Part shown: positions 1 to 8,254 of the stretch, piece after piece | Layout: each line of letters opens with the position of its first letter | Numbering within the stretch: position 1 is the first letter of the stretch | Source of the DNA: Thermus caldilimi | Lineage (GTDB): Bacteria; Deinococcota; Deinococci; Deinococcales; Thermaceae | Direction of reading: 5' to 3' | Length of the DNA: 64,000 bases | Assembly (NCBI RefSeq): GCF_004684245.1 | Contig: NZ_CP038452.1 | Span: 1,288,796-1,352,795 of the forward strand | Made by a program: the position numbers and the translations under genes | The notes under the pieces: model-generated | Told to the model about the DNA's origin: nothing | The model's input: the letters and a program-made list of their open reading frames with translations, nothing else | Database searches by the model: none

Positions 1-118
1 AGACCTCGGGGTCTTTTATGCCTGGGCGCATCTCCGCCACGTAGAGAACCTCGTGCCCTTCTCCCCGGAGCCTGCCCACGATGGGGGCGTCTACCCCCTC
101 ATCCGCCAAGAGCTTCAT
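1..118 (-). CDS. DUF5615-type PIN-like toxin, partial (runs off window start)
   Basis: The first 39 residues are visible, starting MKLLADEGVDAPIVGRLR and continuing with a GHEV..VAE pattern. This is the N-terminus of the DUF5615 PIN-like family, small putative ribonuclease toxins with an early conserved Asp (here D7 in LLADEG). The start codon overlaps the stop of the DUF433 gene by four bases (ATGA), so the two are translationally coupled in antitoxin-toxin order. The rest of the gene lies outside the window, so the catalytic acidic residues cannot be checked. Function as a toxin is inferred from the family and gene pairing. Confidence 0.7.
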   Translation of the reverse strand, partial: MKLLADEGVDAPIVGRLRGEGHEVLYVAEMRPGIKDPEV

Positions 119-348
119 GCCGCCTGCTCGGGGTAGAGGTAAGTCCGCTCCCCTCCTACTGCTTCCGCGGCGTAGAGGAGGGCCGCCCGTAGACCCTCGG
201 GGGTGAGCCGGGGAAAGGCTTGGAGGATATCCTCGGGGGTTTCCCCTGCCGCCAGACGGCGCAGGATCTCCTCCACGGTGATGCGGGTGCCCGCCACCAC
301 GGGCTTGCCGCCCATGATCTCCGGGTCCACCACGATGGCCCCTTCCAT
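115..348 (-). CDS. DUF433 family antitoxin-like protein
   Basis: A 77-residue protein beginning MEGAIVVDPEIMGGKPVVAG. It has the DUF433 hallmark (xDPxIxGGKPxxxGTRxxVxxIL) followed by a helix-turn-helix-like stretch (AAGETPEDILQAFP-LTPE). DUF433 proteins are usually paired with DUF5615 PIN-like proteins as presumed antitoxins, as here. I chose the ATG at 348 because the conserved family start fits it; the open frame extends further upstream but only through IS982 terminal sequence. An AAGAAGGG stretch in front of the ATG can serve as ribosome binding site. The IS982 end lies only 14 bases upstream, so the native promoter has probably been replaced or lost. Confidence 0.75.
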   Translation of the reverse strand: MEGAIVVDPEIMGGKPVVAGTRITVEEILRRLAAGETPEDILQAFPRLTPEGLRAALLYAAEAVGGERTYLYPEQAA

Positions 349-447
349 GCCCTTCTTATGGTAACCCAAGTTGCCACCTACCCCCCGGCCTGAAAAAATA
401 GCGGCCGCTATGCTGCAACAGACTATAGCGGCCTTCTGCATTATAGG

Positions 448-467
448 TCAGCCCGCAGGGCTACCTT
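448..467 (+). repeat. small hairpin repeat, copy 1 (in IS982)
   Basis: TC, stem AGCCC/GGGCT with loop GCA, then ACCTT. It is preceded by GG and followed by G. It lies in the leader or N-terminal region of the IS982 transposase. Confidence 0.7.
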
Positions 468-499
468 GCTGACGCGCTCAAGGCCATGGGGCACAAAGG

Positions 500-517
500 T
501 CAGCCGTAGGCTATGTT
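500..517 (+). repeat. small hairpin repeat, copy 2 (in IS982)
   Basis: TC, stem AGCC/GGCT with loop GTA, then ATGTT, followed by C. Removal of 20 bases around it rejoins the transposase N-terminal frame. Confidence 0.75.
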
Positions 518-535
518 CCTGACCCCCAGACCAAG

Positions 536-1303
536 GTGCCTACCAGCGCCATCCTCACCCTAGCCATCCTGGCCGCCTTGGAACTGGGCGGCAAGCACAA
601 CAAAGCCCTGGCCTTGGCCAAGGAGCTCCGTCTCTTCAGCCATATCCCCTCCCCCAGCCGCTGGAACGTAGCCTTACGGCTGACCAACCGCCGCCTCCAT
701 CGGGCAAAGGTCTATCTCCTCCCTCTCCTCCACCTGCTGTCCCAGGTTTGGAAAAGGCTCCATACCGCCCAGAGCTATGCCTTGGATACCTTCCCCCTCC
801 CCGTCTGCGAAAACATCCGAGCCCCGAGGTCCCGCTTGGCCCCGGGGAAGGTCTACCGGGGCTATATCCCCAGCAAGCGGGTCTTCTTCCACGGCTATAA
901 GCTCCACCTCCTGGTGGACGACGGCAAGTTTGTCCATGAGGTGAACCTGACCCCGGGAAGCCTTCACGACCTCGTCTCCCTACTCCTCCTTCCCCTGGAT
1001 CTTCCCCAGGGAGCGGAGCTCTACCTGGACCGGGGGTACGAGAGCCACCTCTATGAAGACCTCCTCCGGGAGGCGCAGGGGGTGGTTCCCATGGTGATCC
1101 GCAGAAGGAACAGCCGGCGGTACGTGCCCTGGTTGCAGTACCTGGCCATCGTGGGGCGGAGGGTGGTGGAAACGGTGGGCAGCATGCTCCACCATCTCTT
1201 TCCCCGCCGGATCCATGCCGTCACCCCGGAGGGCTTTGTCCTGAAGGTCTTCCTCTTCGTCCTGGCTCACAACCTCAGGCTCAGCGCACAGAAAATCGCC
1301 TAG
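536..1303 (+). CDS. IS982-family transposase, N-terminus disrupted
   Basis: 255 residues. The DDE-type catalytic core is recognisable: SYALDTFPLPVCENIR holds the first Asp, ELYLDRGYES the second, and RRVVETVGS the Glu region. IS982 transposases are usually near 280-300 residues, so the N-terminus is short. Upstream, deleting the 20 bases that hold the hairpin repeat at 500-517 joins the phases to read ADALKAMGHKPDPQTKVPTS, a plausible native N-terminal segment. The present start is a GTG at 536 without a good ribosome binding site. The gene is therefore probably inactive or poorly expressed. Its last codons lie in the right terminal inverted repeat. Confidence 0.8.
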   Translation: MPTSAILTLAILAALELGGKHNKALALAKELRLFSHIPSPSRWNVALRLTNRRLHRAKVYLLPLLHLLSQVWKRLHTAQSYALDTFPLPVCENIRAPRSRLAPGKVYRGYIPSKRVFFHGYKLHLLVDDGKFVHEVNLTPGSLHDLVSLLLLPLDLPQGAELYLDRGYESHLYEDLLREAQGVVPMVIRRRNSRRYVPWLQYLAIVGRRVVETVGSMLHHLFPRRIHAVTPEGFVLKVFLFVLAHNLRLSAQKIA

Positions 1304-1330
1304 GTGGCAACTTGGGTTATCCTGAGATTC

Positions 1331-4145
1331 GTGCGGGTTTTGCTCTACGATGGCCTCGAGGTCCCACCCCACCTGGAGAAGCGCCTGGAGCGGGTGCTGG
1401 AGGACCTGAGGGCAGACCGCCCCGAACGGGCGGAGGTGAAGAAGCTCTCCCCCACCCCCTACTTCCGGGCCAAGCTGAGCGAAAAGGACCGCCTCCTCCT
1501 CAAGCTGGTCCGGGCCAACGGGGAAGGGGCCTGGCTCGTCCTGGAGGTCATCCCCAACCACGCCTACGAGCGCTCCCGCTTCCTGCGGGGGGCGGCGGTG
1601 CGGGAGGAAGCCCTCCGTCCCCTCCCCGAGGAAGTGCGGGAGGCGGAGCCCGTGCGCCACCTGGAGGCGGGGGCCACCCGCTTCCACTACCTGGACAAGC
1701 CCCTTACCCTGGACGAGGCCCAAGAGGCCCTCCTCCGGCTACCCCCGCCCCTGGTCCTGGGCGCCGCGGGCTCGGGGAAGACGGCCTTGGCCCTGGAAAG
1801 GCTCAAGCGAGAGGCGGGAAGGGTGCTCTATGCCACACAAAGCCCCTTCCTGGCCCAGGAAGCCCGCCGCCTCTACTTCGCCCACGGCTACGAGAACCCC
1901 TACCAAGAGGTTGAGTTCCTCGCCTTCCGGGACTTCTTGGAAACCTTTGGGGTTCCTGAGGGCAGGGAGGTGACCTTCCGCGATTTTCAGGCCTTCTTTG
2001 CCCCCTACCGCAGAGCCCTGGCCTTCACCCATGCCCACGCCCTTTTCGAGGAGTTCCGGGGGGTGCTCCTGGCCTCCCCGGAGGGCCCCCTTTCCCTGGA
2101 AGCCTACCTGGCCCTAGGGGTACGGCAGAGCCTCTACCCGAGGGAGCTTAGGCCCCAGGTCTACGAGGTCTTCCGCCGCTACCTGACCTTTTTGGAGGAG
2201 AGGGGGCTTTACGACCCCAGCCTCCTGGCCCACCGCTACCGCGGCCAGGGGCCAGGTGGAACCCCTTTACGACTTCCTGGCGGTGGACGAGGTGCAGGAC
2301 CTCACCCTGGCCCAGCTGGACCTCCTTCTGAGGAGCCTCAAGGCCCCTAGGCACTTCCTCCTGGCGGGGGACAGCCACCAGATCGTCCACCCCAACTTCT
2401 TCTCCTGGGCGGCCCTGAAGACCTACTTCTTCCAGGAGGCGGAGCGGGGAGAGGAGGCCCTGGAGCGCATCCGGGTGCTGCGGGCCAACTTCCGCAACGC
2501 CCGTAGGGTGGCGGAGCTGGCCAACCGCCTCCTCCGGCTCAAGCAGGCCCGCTTCGGCTCCGTGGACCGGGAAAGCACCTACCTCTGCGAACCCAGGCTG
2601 GACCGGGAGGGCAAGGCGGTGCTCCTGCAGGCCGAACTCAACCTCCTCAAGGACCTGGACGCCAGGAGCCAAAGGAGCGCGGAGGTGGCGGTCCTGGTCC
2701 TGCGGGAGGAGGACAAAGAGCGGGCGCGCGCCCAGTTCCACACCCCCCTCCTCTTCTCCGTGCGGGAGGCCAAGGGGTTGGAGTACCCCAAGGTCATCCT
2801 CTACGGCTTCGTGGCCGCGGCCCCCGAAGCCTACCGGGAGGTGGCCCGCGGGGTGGACCCCGCTGACCTGGAGGGGGAGCTCGTCTTCCGCCGGGCCAAG
2901 GACAAGGCGGACAAGAGCCTAGAGGAGTACAAGTTCTTCACCAACGCCCTCTACGTGGCCCTCACCCGGGCCGTGGAGGAGGTGATCTGGGTGGAAGAGG
3001 ACCCTACCCACCCCTTCCTGCGGCTCCTGGGCCTCGAGGCCGGGCGGGAGTTCCGCCTGGAGGCCCGGGAGACGAGCCGGGAGGAGTGGAGCCGGGAGGC
3101 GGCCCGCCTTGCCCAGCACGGCAACCTGGAGCAAGCACAGGCCATCCGGGAGGCCTTCCTGGGGGCCAAGCCTGTGCCCTGGACGGTTTGGGACCGGAAG
3201 CGTCTGGAGGAGGTCTTGAAAAACCCCGCTGACCTCAAGGAAAAGGCCCGTAGGGAACTTTTGGACCTCGCCCTCTTCCACCGGAACCTCCCCCTCCTGC
3301 AGGCCCTGGCCCAGGCCGGCCACCGCCCGGCCCAGGAACTCCTCTCCCCCTGGTTTCTGGACCGGCCCCGCCTGCCTTGGGAGGTAGCGGCGGAGACCAC
3401 CGCCCGCCTCCTCCGCCCCTACGGGGGCAAGGGGTGGAAGGAAATCCTCTGGGACGTGCGCACCTTCGGCCCCGATTTCCGCACCCCCTCGGGAGCCACC
3501 CCCTTGATGCTGGCCGCCCAGGCGGGAAACCTGGAGCTAGTCCACGCCCTTCTGGAAGCGGGGGCCGACCCGGAAGCCCGCGACCCCTTCGGCCAGACCC
3601 CCTTCCTCTATGCCCTCCTCCGGGCCCTCGAGGACCCCGGCTTCGCCCGCGGGCCCTTCCCCACCCTGGTGGAGCTCTTGGGTCCCACGGCGGTGGACCT
3701 TCAAGTCCCAGAGGAAGGGGGCTTCCGCCTGGTGCGCCTTTACCCCAACCACCCCGAGTTCTGGGTCTTCCTGGCGGCCCTGGCCCTAGCCAAGGGCCTC
3801 CGGGCCAACTTCCACCTCAGCGAGAGGGCCCGGCCCTACGAGGGCCTCACCTCGGCTTACCTGGCGGAGGCCCTGGGCCACCTGCCCCCTGGCCTCCTCC
3901 CCCGCACCCTAGCGGCCAAAGAAGGAGAGGAGGCGCGCCGCACCTACCTGAACGGGGTCTTGGGCAGGAACGAGGCGCAAAGCAGCTACCGCCCGGCCCG
4001 CAGGCTCTTCCTGCGGGTGGCCCGGGGCCGCTACCTGCCCAACCCTCACCTGCGCCTGCGGGTGCGGGAGGGGGAAGAAGAGGTCTGGAAGCCCCTACGA
4101 GAAGTGCTGGGGTACGGGCTTCTGGGTCTGGAGGAGCTTCGATAG
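1331..4145 (+). pseudogene. UvrD/Rep-like helicase with C-terminal ankyrin repeats, frameshifted
   Basis: Two frames together encode about 938 residues. The first part (from 1331) has Walker A GAAGSGKTAL; the second (continuing from about 2250) has the superfamily 1 motifs DEVQD (motif II), AKGLEYPKV and YVALTRA (motif VI). The C-terminal third has an ankyrin-repeat stretch (GATPLMLAAQAGNLELVHAL then ADPEARDPFGQTPFLYAL). The frame changes near 2240-2255, in GCCAGGGGCCAGG, consistent with one extra base. This is either a real frameshift or an assembly error. The native start is unclear because the IS982 end lies 11 bases upstream; I used GTG 1331, and upstream codons derive from the IS. SF1 helicases of this type unwind DNA in repair, and ankyrin repeats usually bind proteins. 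The partner is unknown. Confidence 0.75.
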
Positions 4146-4212
4146 CCCCGTCGGGCAACGGCCAGAGCCGTCGCGCACTAAGTCCAGAAAGGCAGACTTT
4201 TTCGACTTTCCC

Positions 4213-4336
4213 TTAGTGCTCCATCCCCACCTGCGCCGGCACGCCCAGGTCAAAGGCGTGCTTCACCTTGCGCATCTCGGTGACGGTGTCCGCCAGGGCC
4301 AGCAGGGCCTCAGAGGCTGTCGTAAAAGTCCTGAAG
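4213..4336 (-). pseudogene. 3' end of an unidentified gene cut by the IS3 element
   Basis: The minus strand reads an open C-terminus of about 40 residues (ASEALLALADTVTEMRKVKH, then AFDLGVPAQVGMEH and stop). It is open from the IS boundary at 4336 to a TAA at 4213. Codon use is Thermus-like (strong GC at third positions), so it looks like the tail of a real gene whose upstream part was lost at the IS insertion. I do not recognise the family. The preceding stretch 4146-4212 shows no gene. Confidence 0.45.
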
Positions 4337-4399
4337 TGCTACCCCGAATTTGGACCACCCCAAGAGAGAGGCCAAGGGGTGTAGCCTGGGGGGAGCAAG

Positions 4400-4687
4400 A
4401 TGCGCAAGTGGTCGGCGAAGGACAAGGCGAGGATCGTGTTGGGGTTGGTATCCGGCCAAAGGAGCGTGGCCGAGGCCTCTCGGGTTCAGGGGGTGGCGGA
4501 GTCCGTGCTCTACCGCTGGCAGCGGGAGTTCCTGGAAAACGCCCATGCCGCTTTCACCTCCGGCTGCAGCGAGCAAGAGGCCCGTATCCGCGAGCTGGAA
4601 CGCTTGGCCGGCCAGCTGGCCTTGGAGTTGGAGGTCCTAAAAAAAGCCTCCGCACTCTACCGGCAAAGGAAAGGCGGCGGCTGGTGA
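4400..4687 (+). CDS. IS3-family transposase OrfA
   Basis: 95 residues. The N-terminal helix-turn-helix (MRKWSAKDKARIVLGLVSG, then SVAEASRVQGVAESVLYRWQ) is followed by a leucine-zipper-like helix (IRELERLAGQLALELEVLKK), typical of IS3 OrfA. The end overlaps the OrfB start in GGTGATGG. A run of six A in CTAAAAAAAGCC near the end is the usual place for programmed -1 frameshifting that makes the OrfAB transposase in this family. The gene itself looks intact. Confidence 0.85.
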   Translation: MRKWSAKDKARIVLGLVSGQRSVAEASRVQGVAESVLYRWQREFLENAHAAFTSGCSEQEARIRELERLAGQLALELEVLKKASALYRQRKGGGW

Positions 4688-5555
4688 TGGCCTTGGGGGA
4701 AGCCTATCCCCTCCGCCTGCTCTGTCGCCTCCTGGAGGTTCCCCGCAGCGGTCTCTACTACCGCCCCAAGGGCCTTGGGGAGGAGGAAGAGAGGCTTTGT
4801 GCACGGTTGCGGGAGTTGGCGGGCACCTGGCCCCGCTATGGCTACCGCCGCCTGGGGGCGCTCCTGCGGGAGGAGGGGTTTAGGGTAGGGGACAAGCGGG
4901 TGCGCTCCTTGATGCGGGAGGAAGGCTTGCTCCTTCCCCGGCACCCTCCCAAGCTCAAGACCACTTTCCCTGGGGTTCTTGCCCTAGGGGAAGGGTTCAA
5001 CCTGCTGCCTGGGTTTGAGGTGAAGGCGCCCGACGAGGTGTGGGTAGCGGACCTGAGCTACGTGGTCCTGGGGGAAGAGACGGCTTACCTGGCGGTGGTG
5101 ATGGACCTTTACACCCGCCGGGTGCTGGGGTTGTCCTTGGGGCGGAGGCTTTCCCAGGGACTGGACTGGCCTTGGCGGCCTTGGAGCAGGCCTTGCGGGA
5201 GGGGGTGCCGCGGGTCCATCACTCGGACCAGGGGGTGCAGTACACCTCCAGGCGGTACGTGGAGCGATGGGTAGGGCTTGGGGTAAGGCTGAGCTATGCG
5301 GGGAGGGGGAGGCCATGGGAGAACGGGCATGCGGAGCGGTTGATCAGGACCATAAAGGAAGAGTGGGTGGACTTGCGGGAGTACCGAACCCTAGAGGAGG
5401 TGCGGGCATCGGTGGAGGCCTTTGTTTTTGAGGTGTACAACCGCAAGCGCCCCCATTCTGCCTTGGGGTATTTGACGCCTGTAGCCTTTGCGGAGCGTTA
5501 CTTGAACGGAGGTGAAAATCTGACTAAACTGGGTGGCGGAGTGGTCCAAATTTAG
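4687..5555 (+). pseudogene. IS3-family transposase OrfB, frameshifted
   Basis: The first half (from ATG 4687) contains the HTH_21-like region (RYGYRRLGALLREEGFRVGD) and the start of the integrase core with its first Asp (VWVADLSYVV). Near 5160 (CTTTCCCAGGGACTGG) the reading frame changes. The second half continues with HHSDQGVQYTS (second Asp) and GRPWENGHAERLIRTIKEE (catalytic Glu). Together they make a full DDE integrase, but the single-base shift should inactivate it unless the sequence contains an error. Confidence 0.8.
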
Positions 5556-5562
5556 GGTAGCA

Positions 5563-5641
5563 GTACAACGAGGTTGGTCTCCAGTTCCCGCAGCTGGGCG
5601 TCTTCCTCAGGACTCAGGTGGATGCGCAGAGGGGCTGGCAT
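5563..5641 (-). pseudogene. IS630-type transposase, N-terminal fragment
   Basis: The minus strand reads MPAPLRIHLSPEEDAQLREL and a few more residues before meeting the IS3 end. The RIHLSPEEDAQLREL pattern resembles the N-terminus of IS630-type transposases; a similar start (MATPIRLTPEENATL) occurs at 8540. TATACT lies just upstream of the ATG on the minus strand (rc of 5646-5651) and could be an old leaderless promoter. Only a remnant. Confidence 0.45.
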
Positions 5642-5654
5642 GAGGAAAGTATAA

Positions 5655-5740
5655 TAACCCAAGTTGCCACCTAGGCGATTTTCTGTGCGATGAGCCTGAG
5701 GTTGTGAGCCAGGACGAAGAGGAAGACCTTCAGGACAAAG
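5655..5740 (-). mobile_element. IS982 right-end fragment
   Basis: An 86-bp stretch is the reverse complement of the right end of the IS982 at 362-1319, with one mismatch seen (GATGAG for GCTGAG). It starts at the terminal repeat TAACCCAAGTTGCCACCTA and ends abruptly at 5740, where IS256-like sequence begins. It shows a deletion or insertion has destroyed this copy. Confidence 0.8.
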
Positions 5741-6040
5741 GGTCGTGTCAAGATTTATGTGTATGTGTAGATGTCTGTGTACGCGGGGCATACCGCTCAC
5801 GTAGCATTTCCTCCAGCACCTCTCGTACCTCGCCAAAGCCTTTCCATCGCTGCACAGCCCACCTCCCCTCTTGACCCTCTACCTCCAGGTACAACAGCTT
5901 GCATACCGCCTCAGGCCGGGGAAACTTATGGTCCCGCACCTTCGTCCCCCTTCTCACCTCCCGCATAAACCTCTCCATCAGGTTGGTGCTCCGAAGATAG
6001 GGCCAAAGCACCTGCGGGTACTCGTAGAACCGTAGCATGA
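5741..6040 (-). mobile_element. IS256-family remnant (3' end of a mutator-type transposase)
   Basis: The minus strand encodes about 96 residues (5748-6038) including LRSTNLMERFMREVRRGTK, the C-terminal signature of IS256/mutator transposases (usual form LRSTNxIERxNxExRRRT). The element end is probably GGTCGTGTCAAG at 5741. The other three quarters of the gene are missing; an IS3 element abuts at 6041. Confidence 0.8.
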
Positions 6041-6508
6041 TGTGCGCCCCTAATTTTGAACTCCTCCTGTCTCTTTGCCATGGGAAGCCCCCAAAGCCTC
6101 CCGCAAAGCCTCTTCCGGGGTCCGGTATCCCAGCCCCGAGTGCAGCCGTCCCTCGTGGTAGTATCTGATCCGTTCCGCAATCACCCCCTTCAGCTCCTCT
6201 AGCGTTCGGGCTTCCAGGAAGAGGTCCCGGTTCTCCCCCTTAAAGCGGGAGAAGAAGGACTCCACCACCGGGTTCCCCCTCGGCCCCATCAGGCTATACG
6301 AAACCCTCTGCCCGTCCTCCAGAAGAAGCTTCCCCACCCACTCGTGGCTCAGAAAAGCTCCCCCCTGGTCGTGGTGGATGAGAGCCCAGGGCTCCCGGCC
6401 CGTTTCCCTGAGAATCCGCTCCTTGGCCCCATCCCATACCCCCAGGGCCAGCTCCGCCGTAGGGGAAGGCCCCATCCCCCAGGCCAGCACCGCGCGGGTG
6501 GTATGGGC

Positions 6509-6526
6509 AAGATAGCCTGCGGCTGA
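6509..6526 (-). repeat. small hairpin repeat, copy 3a
   Basis: Stem AGCC/GGCT, loop GCA, then ATCTT on the minus strand. Same as 21308-21325. Interrupts OrfB between WFLPILG and TTRAVLAW. Confidence 0.75.
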
Positions 6527-6590
6527 CCCAGAATGGGCAGAAACCAAACCTTGCCTCCTCCGTAGGGCAGCAGGGTGAAGTCGGTGTACG

Positions 6591-6608
6591 TCACGCGAAG
6601 CGTAGGTT
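6591..6608 (+). repeat. small hairpin repeat, copy 7a
   Basis: Stem ACGC/GCGT, loop GAA, then AGGTT followed by C. Same as 21226-21243. It is antisense to OrfB and separates PFELQ from YTDFTLLPYGGG. Confidence 0.75.
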
Positions 6609-6717
6609 CTGCAGTTCAAAGGGCTTGGGTTCCCTTTCCCGCAAGAGGGAAGCCCGGAGGTCTGCCCGCTCTCCCGCAAGAAGCACAATCTCTAGGAGAG
6701 GGTTGGGTTTGGGTTGC

Positions 6718-6735
6718 AAGCTACGCTGCGCGTGA
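6718..6735 (-). repeat. small hairpin repeat, copy 5a
   Basis: Stem ACGC/GCGT, loop GCA, then AGCTT on the minus strand. Same as 21099-21116. It adds VTRSVAC to OrfB between KRGLR and NPNPT. Confidence 0.75.
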
Positions 6736-7017
6736 CCCTCAGGCCCCGCTTCAAAGCCAGGTGGAAGTCGTTCAGTAGCCGGCGGATGCGCTTGCCATTG
6801 ACCCGCATCCCCTTCCGTTTCAGCTCCTCCTGGATCCGGCGGTAGCCGTACCGGGGGTGCTCCTGCAGCACCTGGGTGATCAGAGCCAGGGTCTTCTGGT
6901 CCTCTTCCTCCCTCTTCCTATCAGCCTCTACCTTCTGCCGGCCGTAGTAGTACCAGGTGGCCCGGGAGATGTCTAGAGCACTCAGGATCCTGGGCAGGGG
7001 AGCCAGCCCTTGAGCCG

Positions 7018-7039
7018 TCAGCCGCCTTGCGGCTATGTT
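7018..7039 (+). repeat. small hairpin repeat, copy 10a
   Basis: Stem AGCCGC/GCGGCT, loop CTT, then ATGTT followed by C. Same as 20795-20816. Antisense to OrfB; adds about eight codons (NIAARRLT) after KQAW. Confidence 0.75.
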
Positions 7040-7106
7040 CCAGGCTTGCTTGGCCAAGGCGATGCGCTCCCCAACAGGCATCTTGGCTACCTCCCCTGCC
7101 CTAGGG

Positions 7107-7124
7107 TCACGCACAGCGTAGCTT
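7107..7124 (+). repeat. small hairpin repeat, copy 6a
   Basis: Stem ACGC/GCGT, loop ACA, then AGCTT. Same as 20710-20727. Lies at the OrfA/OrfB junction next to the A-rich slippery run. Confidence 0.75.
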
Positions 7125-7175
7125 GGGCTTTTTTAGGAGGGCGATCTCCACCTCTTTTTTCCCAATGAGCTGCCC

Positions 7176-7197
7176 AAGATAGCCCCCTCGGGGCTGA
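7176..7197 (-). repeat. small hairpin repeat, copy 9a
   Basis: Stem AGCCCC/GGGGCT, loop GAG, then ATCTT on the minus strand. Same as 20637-20658. Adds eight codons to OrfA between IRELGQ and LIGKKE. Confidence 0.75.
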
Positions 7198-7280
7198 CCC
7201 AACTCGCGGATCTTCTTCTCGTACTCCTTCTCCGGGGTCTTCTCGGAAAAGAGAGAGGCTCCTTTGGTCATGAGCTCAAC

Positions 7281-7302
7281 AAGCTACGGGCTTTGCCCGT
7301 GA
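7281..7302 (-). repeat. small hairpin repeat, copy 4a
   Basis: Stem ACGGGC/GCCCGT, loop AAA, then AGCTT on the minus strand. Same as 20532-20553. Introduces the in-frame TAG into OrfA. Confidence 0.75.
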
Positions 7303-7498
7303 CCCCGGTACTTGTACACGGTGTTGGGGTGGATGCCGTACGCGCGGGCAATCTCCACGGCGCTTCTCTCCCCTTTCACGACTTCCAGAGCGATCTGAAA
7401 CTTTACCTGTGGCGTTAGCGGCTTGGCTTTCTTCATCCTGTCCCCCTTGACCCTCAGCCTAACTTCTACTGGGCGTTTAGTCTAGAGGGCGCGTATCC

Positions 7499-8254
7499 AG
7501 CGGTACCAGCTCACCCACACGGGAAAGGGAAGTCCCCGCAGGTGCACCCGGCTCCCCTGCCGTCTGAGCCCAAAGAGGGGAAGCCCCTCCCGCGTCTTTC
7601 GGTCCCGCCGCATCCCCACCACCGCTTCCAGACCCAACCCCCGCACCCCCACAAGAAACCGGGCGGTGCCGAAGGCAGCATCGGCCACCACCCGAAGGTG
7701 GAAGGACTTGCGCATCCAGGGGGCAGGGAGGCCAGAAGACGCAGGGCAAGGAGGGAAAGGGCCTTCTCCCCCTTCCCCCGCCACACCCGGTAGGCCCAGG
7801 GGATGCGCAGCTCTCCCAGCACCAGATAGAGCACCACCAGGTGGAGCCCCCACTTGCCGTGGAAAAAGGAGAGGGGCAAGGCGGGGAAGAGGCCCCGCTT
7901 CTCCAGGGTGACCAGGTCCAGGACCACCAGGAGCCTGGGCTTGGGCCCCCGCCTGGGCCTGGCCCGGTGGAGGGTTTCCTGGGCCTTCTTGCGAGCCAGG
8001 CGGATGAGGGCGCGGGTGGGCCAGGGATAGCGGTTGAGGAAGCGGGAGAGGGCGGTTGCTTTGCCCGTAGGGCAAACAGATTTGCGTAAGCAAGAAGGGG
8101 ACTTGGTCTTGCTGTGCTGGGGCCTGGCCTTGCCGTGGCCGGTGAGAAGGAGGAGAAGAAGCGCTTTGAGGGACTCCCGGAGGTGGGGGGTTGGCAGGAG
8201 GGCCAGGAGGGTCCAGAGTAGAGCTTGGGCCGTCTGGTGCATGGCACCCTTCAT
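7499..8254 (-). pseudogene. IS4-family transposase, truncated and frameshifted
   Basis: Same sequence as the intact transposase at 18810 for about 250 residues, starting MKGAMHQTAQALLWTLLALL. A G run near 7720 has five bases here against six in the other copy. The frame therefore shifts after LASLPP, where the intact copy reads WMRKSFHLRVVADAAFG. The third catalytic region (IEHFFRTVKSEF) is lost with the missing 3' part. Non-functional. Confidence 0.85.
8052..8076 (-). repeat. variant hairpin insertion in the IS4 copy
   Basis: A 7-bp stem (TTTGCCC/GGGCAAA) with a three-base loop, followed by CAGATT on the plus strand. The same insertion occurs at 18985-19010. Related in design to, but not fitting, the TC...ANSTT consensus. 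Confidence 0.45.

Larger units (their letters stand above)
362..1319 (+). mobile_element. IS982-family insertion sequence
   Basis: The element is bounded by 19-bp perfect terminal inverted repeats, TAACCCAAGTTGCCACCTA at 362-380 and its complement at 1301-1319. It carries one transposase gene. No clear target duplication is visible in the flanks (ttatgg and tcctga). It sits between the DUF433 gene and a helicase gene and may have removed the 5' end of the latter. A fragment of the same IS type (5655-5740) lies in the IS nest downstream. Two small hairpin repeats (448-467, 500-517) interrupt the region where the transposase N-terminus should be. Confidence 0.85.
4337..5562 (+). mobile_element. 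IS3-family insertion sequence (element A)
   Basis: Imperfect terminal inverted repeats bound 1,226 bp. The left end reads TGCTACCCCGAATTTGGACC at 4337; the right end at 5562 gives TGCTACCCTAAATTTGGACC on the other strand. Ends are of the TG...CA type. It carries orfA (helix-turn-helix) and orfB (DDE integrase), the standard IS3 arrangement. I see no clear target duplication. The left flank is a truncated chromosomal gene and the right flank an IS630 fragment, so the surroundings have been rearranged. Confidence 0.85.
6050..7114 (-). pseudogene. IS3-family OrfB, broken (element B copy 1)
   Basis: Reads, from 7114 down, the OrfB N-terminal part (LALITQVLQEHPRYGYRRIQ and following) up to a stop near 6692, then a second open stretch with the rest of the integrase core (RAVLAWGMGPSPTAELALGV; DQGGAFLSHEWV; NPVVESFFSRFKGENRD, the Glu region). 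Between them the frame is broken at the hairpins at 6718-6735, 6591-6608 and 6509-6526. The last sits between WFLPILG and TTRAVLAWG, which are contiguous in intact relatives by inference. Another hairpin (7018-7039) adds codons without breaking the frame. Non-functional as written. Confidence 0.8.
7107..7436 (-). pseudogene. IS3-family OrfA with in-frame amber codon (element B copy 1)
   Basis: Starts MKKAKPLTPQVKFQIALEVV and contains the helix-turn-helix (SAVEIARAYGIHPNTVYKY). A hairpin repeat at 7281-7302 adds 27 bases in phase and places a TAG after RGHGQSP; reading on in the same frame gives the rest of OrfA (LMTKGASLFSEKTPEKEYEK, then IRELGQ and LIGKKEVEIALLKK). A second hairpin (7176-7197) adds eight codons in phase. 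A third (7107-7124) ends the gene with TGA just after the A-rich slippery run. Confidence 0.8.
6041..7497 (-). mobile_element. IS3-family element B, copy 1 (riddled with hairpin repeats)
   Basis: 1,457 bp, the reverse complement of 20337-21793 (positions in the two copies sum to 27,834). Ends carry a short imperfect inverted repeat (GATRYGCGCCC). It holds orfA and orfB remnants broken by seven small hairpin repeats, all present in both copies, so the repeats were inserted before the element duplicated. It joins a truncated IS4 element at 7499 and an IS256 remnant at 6040. Confidence 0.85.

Noticed and set aside
1312-1914. Gly/Pro/Arg-rich frames opposite or within long GC-rich genes
   Set aside because: They are shadows of high third-position GC in the real genes, without domains or ribosome binding sites.
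4337-5562. Target duplication of IS3 element A
   Set aside because: The flanks (ctgaag and gtacaa) do not repeat, so none can be claimed.
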